Source: Fimivicinus intestinavium
GTDB taxonomy: Bacteria; Bacillota; Clostridia; Oscillospirales; Acutalibacteraceae
Direction of reading: 5' to 3'
Assembly (NCBI GenBank): GCA_018715765.1
Contig: DVKY01000061.1
Location: 1 to 51,764, forward strand
Length of the DNA: 51,764 nt
Part shown: positions 26,003 to 34,556 of the stretch, in pieces
Position numbering within the stretch: the first letter of the stretch is position 1
Layout of the letters: every line of letters begins with the position of its first letter
Made by a program: the position numbers and the translations under genes
The notes under the pieces: model-generated
What the model was told of the DNA's origin: nothing
Database searches by the model: none
Seen by the model: the letters and a program-made list of their open reading frames with translations, nothing else

Positions 26003-27224
26003 GGGCCTGCCCCTTTTCAGCCTCAGCCATAATAATCTCGTTATAGGCCTCCACGCTGTCCGTATGAATTACCTGCCCGGTCTGAACAAGATCCACGATG
26101 CAAAACTGCATTCCCTCCAGCATCGCAGCCTCCAGACTGGTTTCAGCCGCCCTGCGCATCCCCTCCACACCGTCGTAATCCCGGTCTGCAGAGATAAAAT
26201 CCGCAATATAGAGCACCTTTTCCAGCGTGCTCATGCCGGCGCGCGCCGTCGTGTGGTAACGAATGGCGCGCAGAATCTCCTCGTCCTGCACGCGGAGCAC
26301 GCTTCGCGCATAGGCCTCGCCGGCCATCGCGTGCCAGAGCTTTGGGTTTGCACGTTCAGCCGCCGTCAAAAGCATACCGGAGCGCTCCATCACAGCCAGC
26401 TGCTCTTGCGGCGGACTGTTTTTCATTATATCATGCAGAATGCCCGCTGTATATGCCTTTTCGGGGTCTGCCCCGTATTTCCCGGCCAAGCGCCTTGCCT
26501 CCTGCGCAACATTGAGCGAATGGGTAAACCGCTCCGGGCGCAACTTCGTGCGAATCGCATCGATAAACTCCTGATTGCGCTGTGTATCAAGCATCCGATA
26601 AAGCCCCTTTTCTTGAATATAACCATAAACCGCCTGCGGCAGCAGGCCCTCCACTGAGCGCCCTGCGCGCAGCCGCTCCCGCAGTTCGGTAGAGCTCAGG
26701 GGGAACGGCTGTGCGATGCACAGCGTCACGCGGCTGCGGATATCCCCCAGCGGGCCGCTGCGGATATAGTCCTCCAGCGCCCTGTATTCCGCCATTTCCC
26801 CGCGCGCCGCCACGCACAGCCTGCACAGCTGCAAAATACCCTGCGGACGGTACCATTGATGGAAGGAGAGCAGCATATCCGTGCCCATAAACAAATAAAG
26901 CTCCGCGCCGCTGTTTTCCGCATGCAGCGCCCGCAGCGTATCATAGGTGTAGCTCTTCCCGCCGCGGGCGAGCTCTATGGCGCTCACCTCAAACGGCGTG
27001 CTCGGGAACGCAAGCCGGCACATTCGCAGGCGATCCTGTCCGCTTGCCAGCATCTGCGCCTGCTTATGCGGCGGCAGGTTCGAGGGGATAATCAGCACCC
27101 GGTTCAGACGAAGCTCCCGCGTGAGCGTGGCTGCAAGATGGACATGGCCGTTGTGCGGCGGATTGAACGTTCCGCCGAAAACGCCGATGCGTTCCGGCCG
27201 CCCGGAAGCTGCTTCTGTACCCAT
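25995..27224 (-). CDS. nadD: Fused NadD-YqeK: nicotinate-nucleotide adenylyltransferase and HD hydrolase
   Basis: Two enzymes in one 409-aa chain. Residues about 12-205 are NadD (nicotinate mononucleotide + ATP to deamido-NAD), with GGTFNPPHNGH at 17-27 and LSSTELR near 195. Residues about 212-405 are a YqeK-type HD-domain protein, a symmetrical Ap4A hydrolase family, with FTHSLNVA, AGILHDIMKN and IRYHT. In most Firmicutes these are two adjacent genes. No stop or frameshift separates the parts and the linker is short. I use the ATG at 27224, which has GGGAGA eight bases before it; ATGs at 27239 and 27245 are less well placed. It lies 25 bases after yhbY and overlaps the next gene. Confidence 0.92.
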   Translation of the reverse strand: MGTEAASGRPERIGVFGGTFNPPHNGHVHLAATLTRELRLNRVLIIPSNLPPHKQAQMLASGQDRLRMCRLAFPSTPFEVSAIELARGGKSYTYDTLRALHAENSGAELYLFMGTDMLLSFHQWYRPQGILQLCRLCVAARGEMAEYRALEDYIRSGPLGDIRSRVTLCIAQPFPLSSTELRERLRAGRSVEGLLPQAVYGYIQEKGLYRMLDTQRNQEFIDAIRTKLRPERFTHSLNVAQEARRLAGKYGADPEKAYTAGILHDIMKNSPPQEQLAVMERSGMLLTAAERANPKLWHAMAGEAYARSVLRVQDEEILRAIRYHTTARAGMSTLEKVLYIADFISADRDYDGVEGMRRAAETSLEAAMLEGMQFCIVDLVQTGQVIHTDSVEAYNEIIMAEAEKGQAHA

Positions 27225-27249
27225 TGTCGTTTCTCCCATCGGCATTCCC

Positions 27250-27663
27250 CTATTTCACGCTGCGCCCCTGGCCCCGCCGTGCGGGGGATCGGCCTCCGGC
27301 CTCCCGTTTCTGGCGCAGCCGGGCTGCGCTCCTGCGGCTGTTAGGCCGGTTGCCCGTGCCGGATTTTGGCTTTTCCTTTTTGGCCGGCTCATGCAGGGCC
27401 GGGCTGTAACGGTATAACACGACGCTGCCGCCGATAACCTGGATAATTTCAGCTCCGGTCGCCTCCGCCAGGCGTTGAGCGACCGTCTTCGGCGGCTCCG
27501 GCGTCGTCTCCAGCAAAACCTTAATTTTAATAAGCTCCCGCGCGCGCAGCGCATCCTCCGTCTGCGCGATCAGCGCATCGTTGACGCCGCCCTTGCCCGC
27601 CTGAAACAAAGCCTCCAGCGAGTTTGCCTGCGCACGCAGCGCCGCCCTTTCCTTCCCAGTCAT
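27250..27663 (-). CDS. yhbY: YhbY-type RNA-binding (CRM domain) ribosome assembly protein
   Basis: A CRM-domain protein that associates with the 50S precursor. The 137-aa product starts MTGKERAALR, has the expected HxGKxG-equivalent (FQAGKGGVNDA) and the end of the CRM fold (GAEIIQVIGGSVVLYRYSP). The last 45 or so residues form a Lys/Arg-rich tail not found in the short (about 97 aa) family members. GGAAGGA lies eight bases before the ATG at 27663. Between rdgB and nadD in the operon. Confidence 0.9.
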   Translation of the reverse strand: MTGKERAALRAQANSLEALFQAGKGGVNDALIAQTEDALRARELIKIKVLLETTPEPPKTVAQRLAEATGAEIIQVIGGSVVLYRYSPALHEPAKKEKPKSGTGNRPNSRRSAARLRQKREAGGRSPARRGQGRSVK

Positions 27664-27685
27664 ATCAGTTATCCTTCCTGTTTGT

Positions 27686-27719
27686 GGGTAAAGCCTCACC
27701 GTTGGCCCAGCATTTACCC
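27686..27719 (-). other. Hairpin overlapping the rdgB stop codon
   Basis: GGGTAAAGC (27686-27694) can pair with GCATTTACCC (27710-27719), with one bulge, across the rdgB stop. There is no T-tract, so it more likely slows or stabilises the message than terminates it. Confidence 0.3.
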
Positions 27720-28304
27720 AAGATACTGTGGGAGCTCCTTTGCCAACTGGCGCAGGGCATTCCCACGGTGGCTGACGCGATCCTTTTCCTCTGCTGTCAG
27801 TTCGCCAAAGGTTTTCTCCCCCACGAGAAACAGCGGATCATATCCAAAGCCGCCCGCACCGTGCTCCTCAAAAGCGATCCGTCCCTCGCAGACGCCCCAC
27901 ACAGAGAAATGGCGCCCATCCGGAAAAGCACAGCAAACGCAGCTGACAAAGCGCGCCGTGCGCTGCGGCATCGGCACCTGCTGTAATTTTTCCAGCAGAA
28001 GCCGGTTGTTTTTTTTATCATTGCCGTGCTCGCCAGCAAAACGCGCGGAATACACGCCGGGCGCGCCGTTTAACGCATCCACCTCCAGGCCGGAATCATC
28101 TGCAATGCAGGGCATCCCGCTCTCCCGGCAGCCGGAATCCGCTTTTAAAAAGGCGTTTTCCTCAAAGGTGGCGCCCGTCTCCTCCACATCGCTGAGGTTG
28201 ATGCCGGCTTCCTCAGCGGTCAGCACCCGAATCCCCAAAGGGCCCAGGATCCGCTGGAGCTCCTCCCGCTTCTTCAGGTTATGTGTCGCAACCAAAAAAT
28301 CCAT
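27714..28304 (-). CDS. rdgB: XTP/dITP diphosphatase (RdgB/HAM1)
   Basis: Hydrolyses non-canonical purine nucleoside triphosphates (XTP, dITP) to monophosphates and keeps them out of DNA and RNA. The 196-aa protein has the family start FLVATHNLKKREEL, the catalytic DDSGLEVDALNGAPGVYSAR and the GFGYDPLF motif. I use the ATG at 28304; a TTG 11 codons upstream is possible, but the conserved fold begins right after the ATG. 44 bases after the arginine-rich gene, 50 bases before yhbY. Confidence 0.95.
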   Translation of the reverse strand: MDFLVATHNLKKREELQRILGPLGIRVLTAEEAGINLSDVEETGATFEENAFLKADSGCRESGMPCIADDSGLEVDALNGAPGVYSARFAGEHGNDKKNNRLLLEKLQQVPMPQRTARFVSCVCCAFPDGRHFSVWGVCEGRIAFEEHGAGGFGYDPLFLVGEKTFGELTAEEKDRVSHRGNALRQLAKELPQYLG

Positions 28305-28348
28305 ATGGCACCCCGCCTTTTCTCTTGTAATCTGCAATCAACGCGCCT

Positions 28349-28657
28349 TTATTCCGGTACGTTTAAGTTCAAACGCTCCCTCCAACGCTGCCTGCGCAGA
28401 TACCAGCGCTCCCGGCGCAGCAGCCTGCGCCTTCTGCGGCGTTCCCGGCGCTGCTGGCGGCGCACCGCACGCCTGCTTGAGCGTTGATCGCGCAGCGGAT
28501 CCCCTAAATAATCCCAGATGCCCGGATGCTTTTTATGAGCCAGCTCCAGCGGATGATAGCGCTCACCGCCACGGTCATACCAGCGGTGGTAAATCTTTTT
28601 CCACAGCCGCCAGGAAAAGCGCCAGAGCGCCCGAAGCCCTTTTGCCAGTCTTCCCAT
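28349..28657 (-). CDS. Small arginine-rich protein, unknown function
   Basis: A 102-aa protein I do not recognise. The N-terminal 45 residues are rich in Trp, Tyr, Lys and Arg (WRFSWRLWKKIYHRWYDRGG), followed by HPLELAHKKHPGIWDYLGD and then an extremely Arg-rich tail from about residue 57 (runs such as RRERRRRRRLLRRERW). The arginine codons are varied, so this is not a simple DNA repeat. AAAGGA lies 11 bases before the ATG at 28657; without this gene the dense operon would have a 400-base hole between ftsY and rdgB. The composition suggests nucleic acid or acidic membrane binding; that is inference. Confidence 0.6.
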   Translation of the reverse strand: MGRLAKGLRALWRFSWRLWKKIYHRWYDRGGERYHPLELAHKKHPGIWDYLGDPLRDQRSSRRAVRRQQRRERRRRRRLLRRERWYLRRQRWRERLNLNVPE

Positions 28658-28701
28658 CGCAACAACCATCCTTTCCGAAAAGCGAAATGCCCCGCAGGGA
28701 C

Positions 28702-29631
28702 TCAGGCTTCCTCCTCCCGGCTGACGCTTTCAAACAGGCCCTCAGCGAATGCCTCAGCGTCAAACGGCTGTAAATCGTCAACCTGCTCTCCCACGCCCAC
28801 GAATTTGACCGGGAGCTTCAGATCATCCATAATGCTCAGCACCACGCCGCCGCGCGCCGTACCGTCCAGCTTTGTCAGCACAATGCCTGTAATCTCTGCT
28901 GCATTCATAAACTCCCGCGCCTGATTGACGGCGTTCTGCCCTGTGGTCGCATCCAGCACAAGCAGCACCTCACGGTCGGAATAGGGGAGCTCCCTGTCGA
29001 TCACACGGTAAATCTTTGCAAGCTCCTCCATCAGATTCTTCTTATTGTGCAGCCTCCCTGCCGTATCGCAGATGATTAAATCCGCATTGCGCGCCTTGGC
29101 GGCTGAAATCGTGTCAAAAATGACGGCTGCCGGGTCTGCCCCCTCGCGGTGCTTGACAATTTCCACCCCCGCGCGATCCGCCCAGATCTCCAGCTGCTCG
29201 ATGGCTGCCGCACGGAAGGTATCCGCCGCAGCCAGGATCACCTTTTTGCCCTGCGCCTTATAATACGCCGCCATCTTGCCGATGGTAGTCGTCTTGCCCA
29301 CGCCGTTTACCCCAATCACCAGAATCACCGAGGGGATCGTATCCAGCTCCATCCCCTCCCTGCCGGAGAGCATGTCGGCAACAACCTCTCGGATGACCCT
29401 GCGCAGCTTGTCCGGCTTTTTCAGATCGCGCTTTTTCACACGGTCACGCAGCTCATCAATGATATGCTGCGCCGTCGTCACCCCCACATCGCCCATGATA
29501 AGGATTTCCTCCAGCTCCTCAAACAGCGCGTCGTCAATTGCCGCGCTTGCCTCCAGCACGGAATCGATCGCGCCGGACATCTGCTCGCGCGTTTTCTTCA
29601 GCCCGAAATTAAACTTTTTAAAAATCCCCAT
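28702..29631 (-). CDS. ftsY: Signal recognition particle receptor FtsY
   Basis: FtsY is the membrane-associated SRP GTPase receptor for co-translational targeting. The 309-aa protein is the short form, with little acidic A domain: an N domain (SVLEASAAIDDALFEELEE) and a GTPase G domain with GVNGVGKTT near 107, DTAGRLHNKKNLM, and TKLDGTARGG. I start at the ATG at 29631 (MGIFKKF), the usual N-terminus, with GGGGGG nine bases before; the frame extends 21 codons further up. Its partner ffh is not next to it in this window. A 256-base gap separates it from smc. Confidence 0.95.
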   Translation of the reverse strand: MGIFKKFNFGLKKTREQMSGAIDSVLEASAAIDDALFEELEEILIMGDVGVTTAQHIIDELRDRVKKRDLKKPDKLRRVIREVVADMLSGREGMELDTIPSVILVIGVNGVGKTTTIGKMAAYYKAQGKKVILAAADTFRAAAIEQLEIWADRAGVEIVKHREGADPAAVIFDTISAAKARNADLIICDTAGRLHNKKNLMEELAKIYRVIDRELPYSDREVLLVLDATTGQNAVNQAREFMNAAEITGIVLTKLDGTARGGVVLSIMDDLKLPVKFVGVGEQVDDLQPFDAEAFAEGLFESVSREEEA

Positions 29632-29827
29632 TGCATAAATCCCCCCGATTTTTCTATCCTCCCGTAACCGGAAGCACAGTGCATCTATCGTCATGCATTT
29701 TCCGCTGCCTCAAGGGATGTTTCCATCCTTACCCTGTCTCCGTGGCGCGCAAACGCCAAGCACGGAACAATCGCAGCATGGTTCTCCGAAACAGCCCGAA
29801 TCTGATCCGAAGCTGTATTGTGAGGTT

Positions 29828-29856
29828 ATCATACCATAACACGGCAAAGAAATCCA
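29828..29856 (-). promoter_or_regulatory. Possible promoter before ftsY
   Basis: On the minus strand TGGATT (29856-29851), 17 bases ending TGG, TATGAT (29833-29828), an extended -10. It lies in the largest gap within the minus-strand housekeeping run, about 200 bases before ftsY. The remaining sequence of the gap (29632-29887) holds no gene that I can support. Confidence 0.4.
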
Positions 29857-29887
29857 TTGCCCCTCCGCAGAAAGTTCGCTGAAGGGT

Positions 29888-32800
29888 TCACCCGATTCCC
29901 AGCTTTTTGGCCATTTCTGCTGTTTTGAGCTCCAGCATTTTAGAAACGCCCTCCTCCTGCATCGTGATACCGTAGAGGACATCCGCCTCCTCCATCGTGC
30001 CGCGGCGGTGCGTAATCAGGATAAACTGGGTGCCCTGTGTCATGCGGCGGCAATACTGGGCATAGCGCGTGACGTTGACGTCATCCAGCGCAGCCTCCAC
30101 CTCGTCGAAAATGCAAAAGGGGGAGGGGGTCACCTTCAGAATTGCAAAAAGCAGCGCGATGGCCGAAAGGCCCTTCTCTCCACCGGAGAGCAGATCGATA
30201 TTCTGCACGTTTTTGCCCGGCGGCTGCACCTTGATATCGATGCCGCACTCCAGCACATCGTGCGGATCTTCCAGCAGCAGCTCCGCCTTTCCGCCGCCAA
30301 ACAGCTCGGTGAACGTTCTGCCAAAATGGGTGTTGATTTTATAAAACTGCTCGCGGAACTGATCTGCCATTTTCTTGGTCAGCTCTTCAATCAGGCGCAG
30401 CAGCTCATCGCGGGAGGCCTCCACATCCCCAATCTGCCCGCTGAGGAAGGCGTAGCGCTCGCTGACCTCCTTATATTCCTCAATGGCGCTGACGTTGACG
30501 CTCCCCAACGCACGGATTTTTGCCTTCAGCTCGCCCAGCCTCCGCTGCGCCTTTGCCGGCTCCTTCAGCTCCGGGCAAAGCTGCTCCGCCTCCCGGCGGG
30601 TGAGCTGGTATTCATCATAGAGCTTGTTGACCGTTTCATCATATTCCTTGCGCATGGCAGCCTTGCGCTCCTCCAGACGGGCCAGTTCGCCGCTGAGCTT
30701 CTCCCGCTCGGCGGATTTCGCCCGTTCCAGCAGCCGGAGCTTGGAGGAACGCGCCTCCAGCTCGTTGCGCTGCGCGATAAAGCCCTCGATTTCCTCTCTG
30801 GAACCGCCGCTCTGCCCGCGCAGAGCCTGCGCCCGCTGGGCAAGGCTTGCCTTTTCTTCTTCCAAAGCGCGGTTCTTCCCCTCCACGCCCGTGATCTCAG
30901 CCTCCAGCTCCTCTATCCGCGCCAGATGCCCCGCACGGCGGCGCTCCAGAGATTCCACCGTCTCCGCATGGGCCTGGCGGTCCTTTTCCGCCGCCAGGAG
31001 GGAGAGCTGCAGCTCCTTCTCCCGCCCGCTAAGCGCCTGCCGCCTGGCAGCAAGGGCCTCCCGCTCTCCGGTCACAGCGGAAAGGCGCTCCTCCGCCGCC
31101 TGCATTTGAGCGGCCAGCTCCTCCTCGCGCCGTTTGGCCATATCGCGCTCGCCCTCCAATACGGAAAGGCGCTCCTCCGCCGCCTTGCGCTCCCGCTTCA
31201 AATCGTCGGCCGTAGCGGCCGCCGTCTCCAGCTGGCCGGCAACCAACCTGAGCGTGCTTTCGCTGCGCACGCGATCCTCCTGCGCGCGCGTCAGATCTGC
31301 CTGCGCGCCCTCGAACTCCGCCTGTGCAGCGGCAAGCTCTTCCCGCGCCGTTTTATAGGCTGCAGCGCCCGCGTTGAGCCGCTCCTGCGCCGCCTGCATT
31401 CCCGCGCGCAGCTTTTCGATCTCATTGGAGCGGCTTAAAAAGCCTGCGTTCTGCATGCGGGAGCCGCCGGTCATCGAGCCGCCGGCGTTGATGACCTGGC
31501 CGTCCAGCGTAACGATTCGGAAGCGATAGCCAAACCTGCGCGCGATTGCGATGGCACAATCCATATCCTCCGCCACCGCCGTGCGCCCAACCTGCGCTTT
31601 CACAATTGCCTCATACCGCTCCTCGCAGGATACCAGATCGGACGCTATAGCGACAAAGCCCTCGCACCGGGCAAGATCCTTTTCCTCCAGCTCGCGGCCG
31701 CGCACGGCGCTCAGGGGGAGGAAAGTCGCCCGTCCGCCCTTCGTCTCCTTTAAAAACTGGATTGCGCGCTTGGCATCGTTTTCAGTATCTGTCACGATAT
31801 TCTGAAGGGACGCCCCAAATGCCGTTTCAATTGCAACGGCATATTGCTCCGGCACGGAAATCATCTGCGACAGCGCGCCGTGGATGCCGCGCAGACTGCC
31901 GCGCCTTGCCTCGCGCATCACTGCGCGCACGCTGCCCGCATACCCCTCCATATTCTTTTCCATATCCTCAAGCATATGAATACGGGAGGCCTTCTGCTTT
32001 AAATCCAGCTCAAGGGCGTCCTGCTCCTGTTTACGCTTTTCCGCCCTTGTCCGGCGGGAATCAAGGCGCATAGAATAGCCCCGCATGGCGTTGGAAAGCG
32101 CTTCCACCGTTTCCCCGCATTTTGTAAAGGCCTCCTGTGCCGCCTGCTTTTCGCGGCTGAGCCGCTCGATCAGCTCGCTGCGGGCTGAAAAGGTCTCGTC
32201 AATCGTCGCAACGCGCGCACGGATCTCCGCCATCGTGCTCTCCAACTGAGAGGCCTGCACCCGGCAATCTGCTATCTGGCCGCCGAGCCCGGCGACCTCC
32301 CCCGAAATATCGGCAGAACGCCCCGCCAGTGTTTCCCCCTGCTGAGAAAGCTGCGTCGCTTCCGCCGAAAGCGCCTCAAGCGCCGCATGCGTCTGCTCCG
32401 CCTGGCGGATGAGCGCCTCGATCGAGCCCGATTCCTGCGCGATGCGTTCCTCCAGATGGCGGCAGGTCTCCTGCGCCTGCTCCCGATCCCGCTCAATACG
32501 GGCGATTGTCTCCTGATTATGTAAAATGGAGTTTTCCGCAACAGCGGCCTGCGCCTCCAGACGGGCGGCCTCCTCCTCCAGCTGTGCCGCGCCGTGGCGC
32601 ACCTCGTCAATGCGCACGGTCACCTCCTGCGACTGGGCGATGATCGATTCAATCTCCTGCTCGATCTCTGAGAGCTCGCGCTCGGCGCCCTCATGCTGGG
32701 CGTTGGCAAGCGCAATTTTGTGCTCCTGCTCGCGCAGCCTCTCGTTGGATTGCCGGATGGTATGCAGCCACAGGCCGATCTCCAGCTCCTTTTTCTCCTG

Positions 32801-33457
32801 CGCCAAAATGAGGAACTGCTCCGCCTTCTCGCTCTGCTCGCGCAGGGGCTCCACCCGCGCCTCCAGCTCCGATAAAATATCCTTCAGGCGCACCAGGTTC
32901 TCCTGCGCCTGTTCGAGGCGGCGGTTGGCGTCCGCCCGCCGATAACGGTAGTGGGAAATCCCCGCAGCTTCCTCAAACATCTCACGCCGTTCGCCGGATT
33001 TTGCGGAGATCATATCTGCAATTTTTCCCTGGCTGACGATGGAGTAGCCGTCCCGCCCGAGGCCTGTATCCATAAACAGCTCGTGAATATCCTTCAGCCG
33101 CACGGCGTTCCCATTGATGCGGTATTCGCCCTCGCCGGAACGGTAATAACGCCGTGTGACCGCCACTTCATCCTCCTCAAGGGGGAGAGAACGGTCGCTG
33201 TTGTCAAGCCGTAGCGTAACCTCCGCAAAGCCCTGCGCCCTGCGCACGCCCGTGCCGCTGAAGACCACATCCTCCATCTTGGAGCCGCGCAGGCTCTTGG
33301 TGGACTGCTCGCCCAGCACCCAGCGCACCGCGTCGGAAACATTGCTCTTGCCGCTGCCGTTAGGCCCGACGACGCAGGTGATCCCCTTATCAAAGGTGAG
33401 CACCGTTTTATCCGGAAAGGATTTGAAGCCCTGCATTTCAAGCGATTTTAAAATCAT
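29888..33457 (-). CDS. smc: Chromosome segregation protein SMC
   Basis: SMC is the ATPase of the Smc-ScpAB condensin that compacts and separates sister chromosomes. The 1189-aa protein is full length: Walker A GPNGSGKS (31-38), a first long coiled coil (about 170-490), a hinge (about 510-680, with INAGGSMTGGS), a second coiled coil rich in Glu/Ala/Arg, the ABC signature LSGGEK near 1092 and a Walker B around DEVEAALDD near 1116. I start at the ATG at 33457 (MILKSLEMQGFKSF), the conserved N-terminus. It follows the radical SAM gene and rnc, a common Firmicutes order. Confidence 0.97.
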   Translation of the reverse strand: MILKSLEMQGFKSFPDKTVLTFDKGITCVVGPNGSGKSNVSDAVRWVLGEQSTKSLRGSKMEDVVFSGTGVRRAQGFAEVTLRLDNSDRSLPLEEDEVAVTRRYYRSGEGEYRINGNAVRLKDIHELFMDTGLGRDGYSIVSQGKIADMISAKSGERREMFEEAAGISHYRYRRADANRRLEQAQENLVRLKDILSELEARVEPLREQSEKAEQFLILAQEKKELEIGLWLHTIRQSNERLREQEHKIALANAQHEGAERELSEIEQEIESIIAQSQEVTVRIDEVRHGAAQLEEEAARLEAQAAVAENSILHNQETIARIERDREQAQETCRHLEERIAQESGSIEALIRQAEQTHAALEALSAEATQLSQQGETLAGRSADISGEVAGLGGQIADCRVQASQLESTMAEIRARVATIDETFSARSELIERLSREKQAAQEAFTKCGETVEALSNAMRGYSMRLDSRRTRAEKRKQEQDALELDLKQKASRIHMLEDMEKNMEGYAGSVRAVMREARRGSLRGIHGALSQMISVPEQYAVAIETAFGASLQNIVTDTENDAKRAIQFLKETKGGRATFLPLSAVRGRELEEKDLARCEGFVAIASDLVSCEERYEAIVKAQVGRTAVAEDMDCAIAIARRFGYRFRIVTLDGQVINAGGSMTGGSRMQNAGFLSRSNEIEKLRAGMQAAQERLNAGAAAYKTAREELAAAQAEFEGAQADLTRAQEDRVRSESTLRLVAGQLETAAATADDLKRERKAAEERLSVLEGERDMAKRREEELAAQMQAAEERLSAVTGEREALAARRQALSGREKELQLSLLAAEKDRQAHAETVESLERRRAGHLARIEELEAEITGVEGKNRALEEEKASLAQRAQALRGQSGGSREEIEGFIAQRNELEARSSKLRLLERAKSAEREKLSGELARLEERKAAMRKEYDETVNKLYDEYQLTRREAEQLCPELKEPAKAQRRLGELKAKIRALGSVNVSAIEEYKEVSERYAFLSGQIGDVEASRDELLRLIEELTKKMADQFREQFYKINTHFGRTFTELFGGGKAELLLEDPHDVLECGIDIKVQPPGKNVQNIDLLSGGEKGLSAIALLFAILKVTPSPFCIFDEVEAALDDVNVTRYAQYCRRMTQGTQFILITHRRGTMEEADVLYGITMQEEGVSKMLELKTAEMAKKLGIG

Positions 33458-33485
33458 TCGGTAAGGAACCCCCAAGCAAAAACGA

Positions 33486-33509
33486 CAGACATCAGATCTC
33501 AGACATCAG
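33486..33509. repeat. Direct repeat in the smc upstream gap
   Basis: CAGACATCAG (33486-33495), ATCT, CAGACATCAG (33500-33509). A related piece, TCTGACATCTCATCTC, follows at 33534, and a similar phrase, GATATCTAACATCTG, occurs at 7492. It lies in the short gap between the radical SAM gene and smc. Confidence 0.5.
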
Positions 33510-33542
33510 CGCAAAGAAAAATTTCCGCCAAGGTCTGACATC

Positions 33543-34556
33543 TCATCTCTGGCGTTCCAATCTAATTGCAATTTCATATTTTTTCAGCCCCGCGTCCGGT
33601 TGGATGCGGCAATCAAAGCCCTGCGCCTTCAGCCGCCTGAGATTGGCGCGGCGCTGGCCCGTCATCTGAGAGACGGCTCGCGGCGCGACCGCCAAAACAG
33701 CCGGCCCGCCCTGAGGCAGAGCCGCCTGCAAAGCGGCCAGGGCCCTCTGATAATAAAGCTCCCCCTCGCACAGCTCGCGGAAGGCCGGGTGCCACGGCCC
33801 TGCAAGATAGCCGGCCTGCACCTCTCCGCCCGCATGCAGCCCGAGGCGGATCACCGGCACGCCTGCGCGATGGCAGCGCAGCAACAGCTGTGCACACAGC
33901 GCAACCGCTTCCTCCAGCGCCGGCGGCTGGTATCTGCCCGCGCGGTATTGCTCCGCCAGAGGCGTGCCCTCCAGCACGATGGTGGGGTAAATCCGTATCG
34001 TGTCCGGCCCCAGCGCCAGCAGGCGCTCCAGCGTTTCCCGCGCGCCGAAATCCGTGTCCCCCGGCAGGCCCGTCATCATCTGGAGGCCGAGCGCAAAGCC
34101 CATGCCCCGAATGCGTCGGGAAGCCTCCTCCACCTGCTGCGCCGTGTGGCCGCGGCCATTTTGCTGCAAAACCGCGTCATCCATGCTCTGCGCGCCGAGC
34201 TCGATGGCCGTCACCCCGGCGTTTTTGAGCAGTGCAAGCACCTCCGGCCCGACCGCGTCCGGCCGGGTGGAAACCCGGATGCCTCCAAGCCTGCCCTCCC
34301 GCACATAGGGGCTGGCGGCTCCCAGCAGTTCCAGCAGATATTCCCTGCGGATTGCCGTAAAGCTGCCCCCAAAAAAGGCGAGCTCTGCGCCCGTGCAATC
34401 CTGCGTGCGTAGCGCCGTTTCCACCGCCGACCGCACATCCTCTGCGCGCGGCTTGTGCACGGCGCCGGAAATGCTTCGCTGGTTGCAGAAGCTGCACCGG
34501 TGCGGGCAGCCCTCGTGCGGAATAAACAGGGCGATGTTGATATGCTTCCCGCTCAC
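33543..34556 (-). CDS. Elp3-like radical SAM protein
   Basis: A radical SAM enzyme of 337 aa. The cluster motif is C17-x3-C21-x2-C24 (GCPHRCSFCNQ), followed by LAFFGGSFTAI, a GGI(R)VSTRPD strand and TVIELGAQSMDD, all typical of the Elp3/COG1243 group. The acetyltransferase (GNAT) half of true Elp3 is missing. Such genes are commonly found between rnc and smc in Clostridia, where a role in tRNA or RNA modification has been suggested but not shown. Its start overlaps the rnc stop by four bases (ATGA). Confidence 0.85.
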   Translation of the reverse strand: MSGKHINIALFIPHEGCPHRCSFCNQRSISGAVHKPRAEDVRSAVETALRTQDCTGAELAFFGGSFTAIRREYLLELLGAASPYVREGRLGGIRVSTRPDAVGPEVLALLKNAGVTAIELGAQSMDDAVLQQNGRGHTAQQVEEASRRIRGMGFALGLQMMTGLPGDTDFGARETLERLLALGPDTIRIYPTIVLEGTPLAEQYRAGRYQPPALEEAVALCAQLLLRCHRAGVPVIRLGLHAGGEVQAGYLAGPWHPAFRELCEGELYYQRALAALQAALPQGGPAVLAVAPRAVSQMTGQRRANLRRLKAQGFDCRIQPDAGLKKYEIAIRLERQR

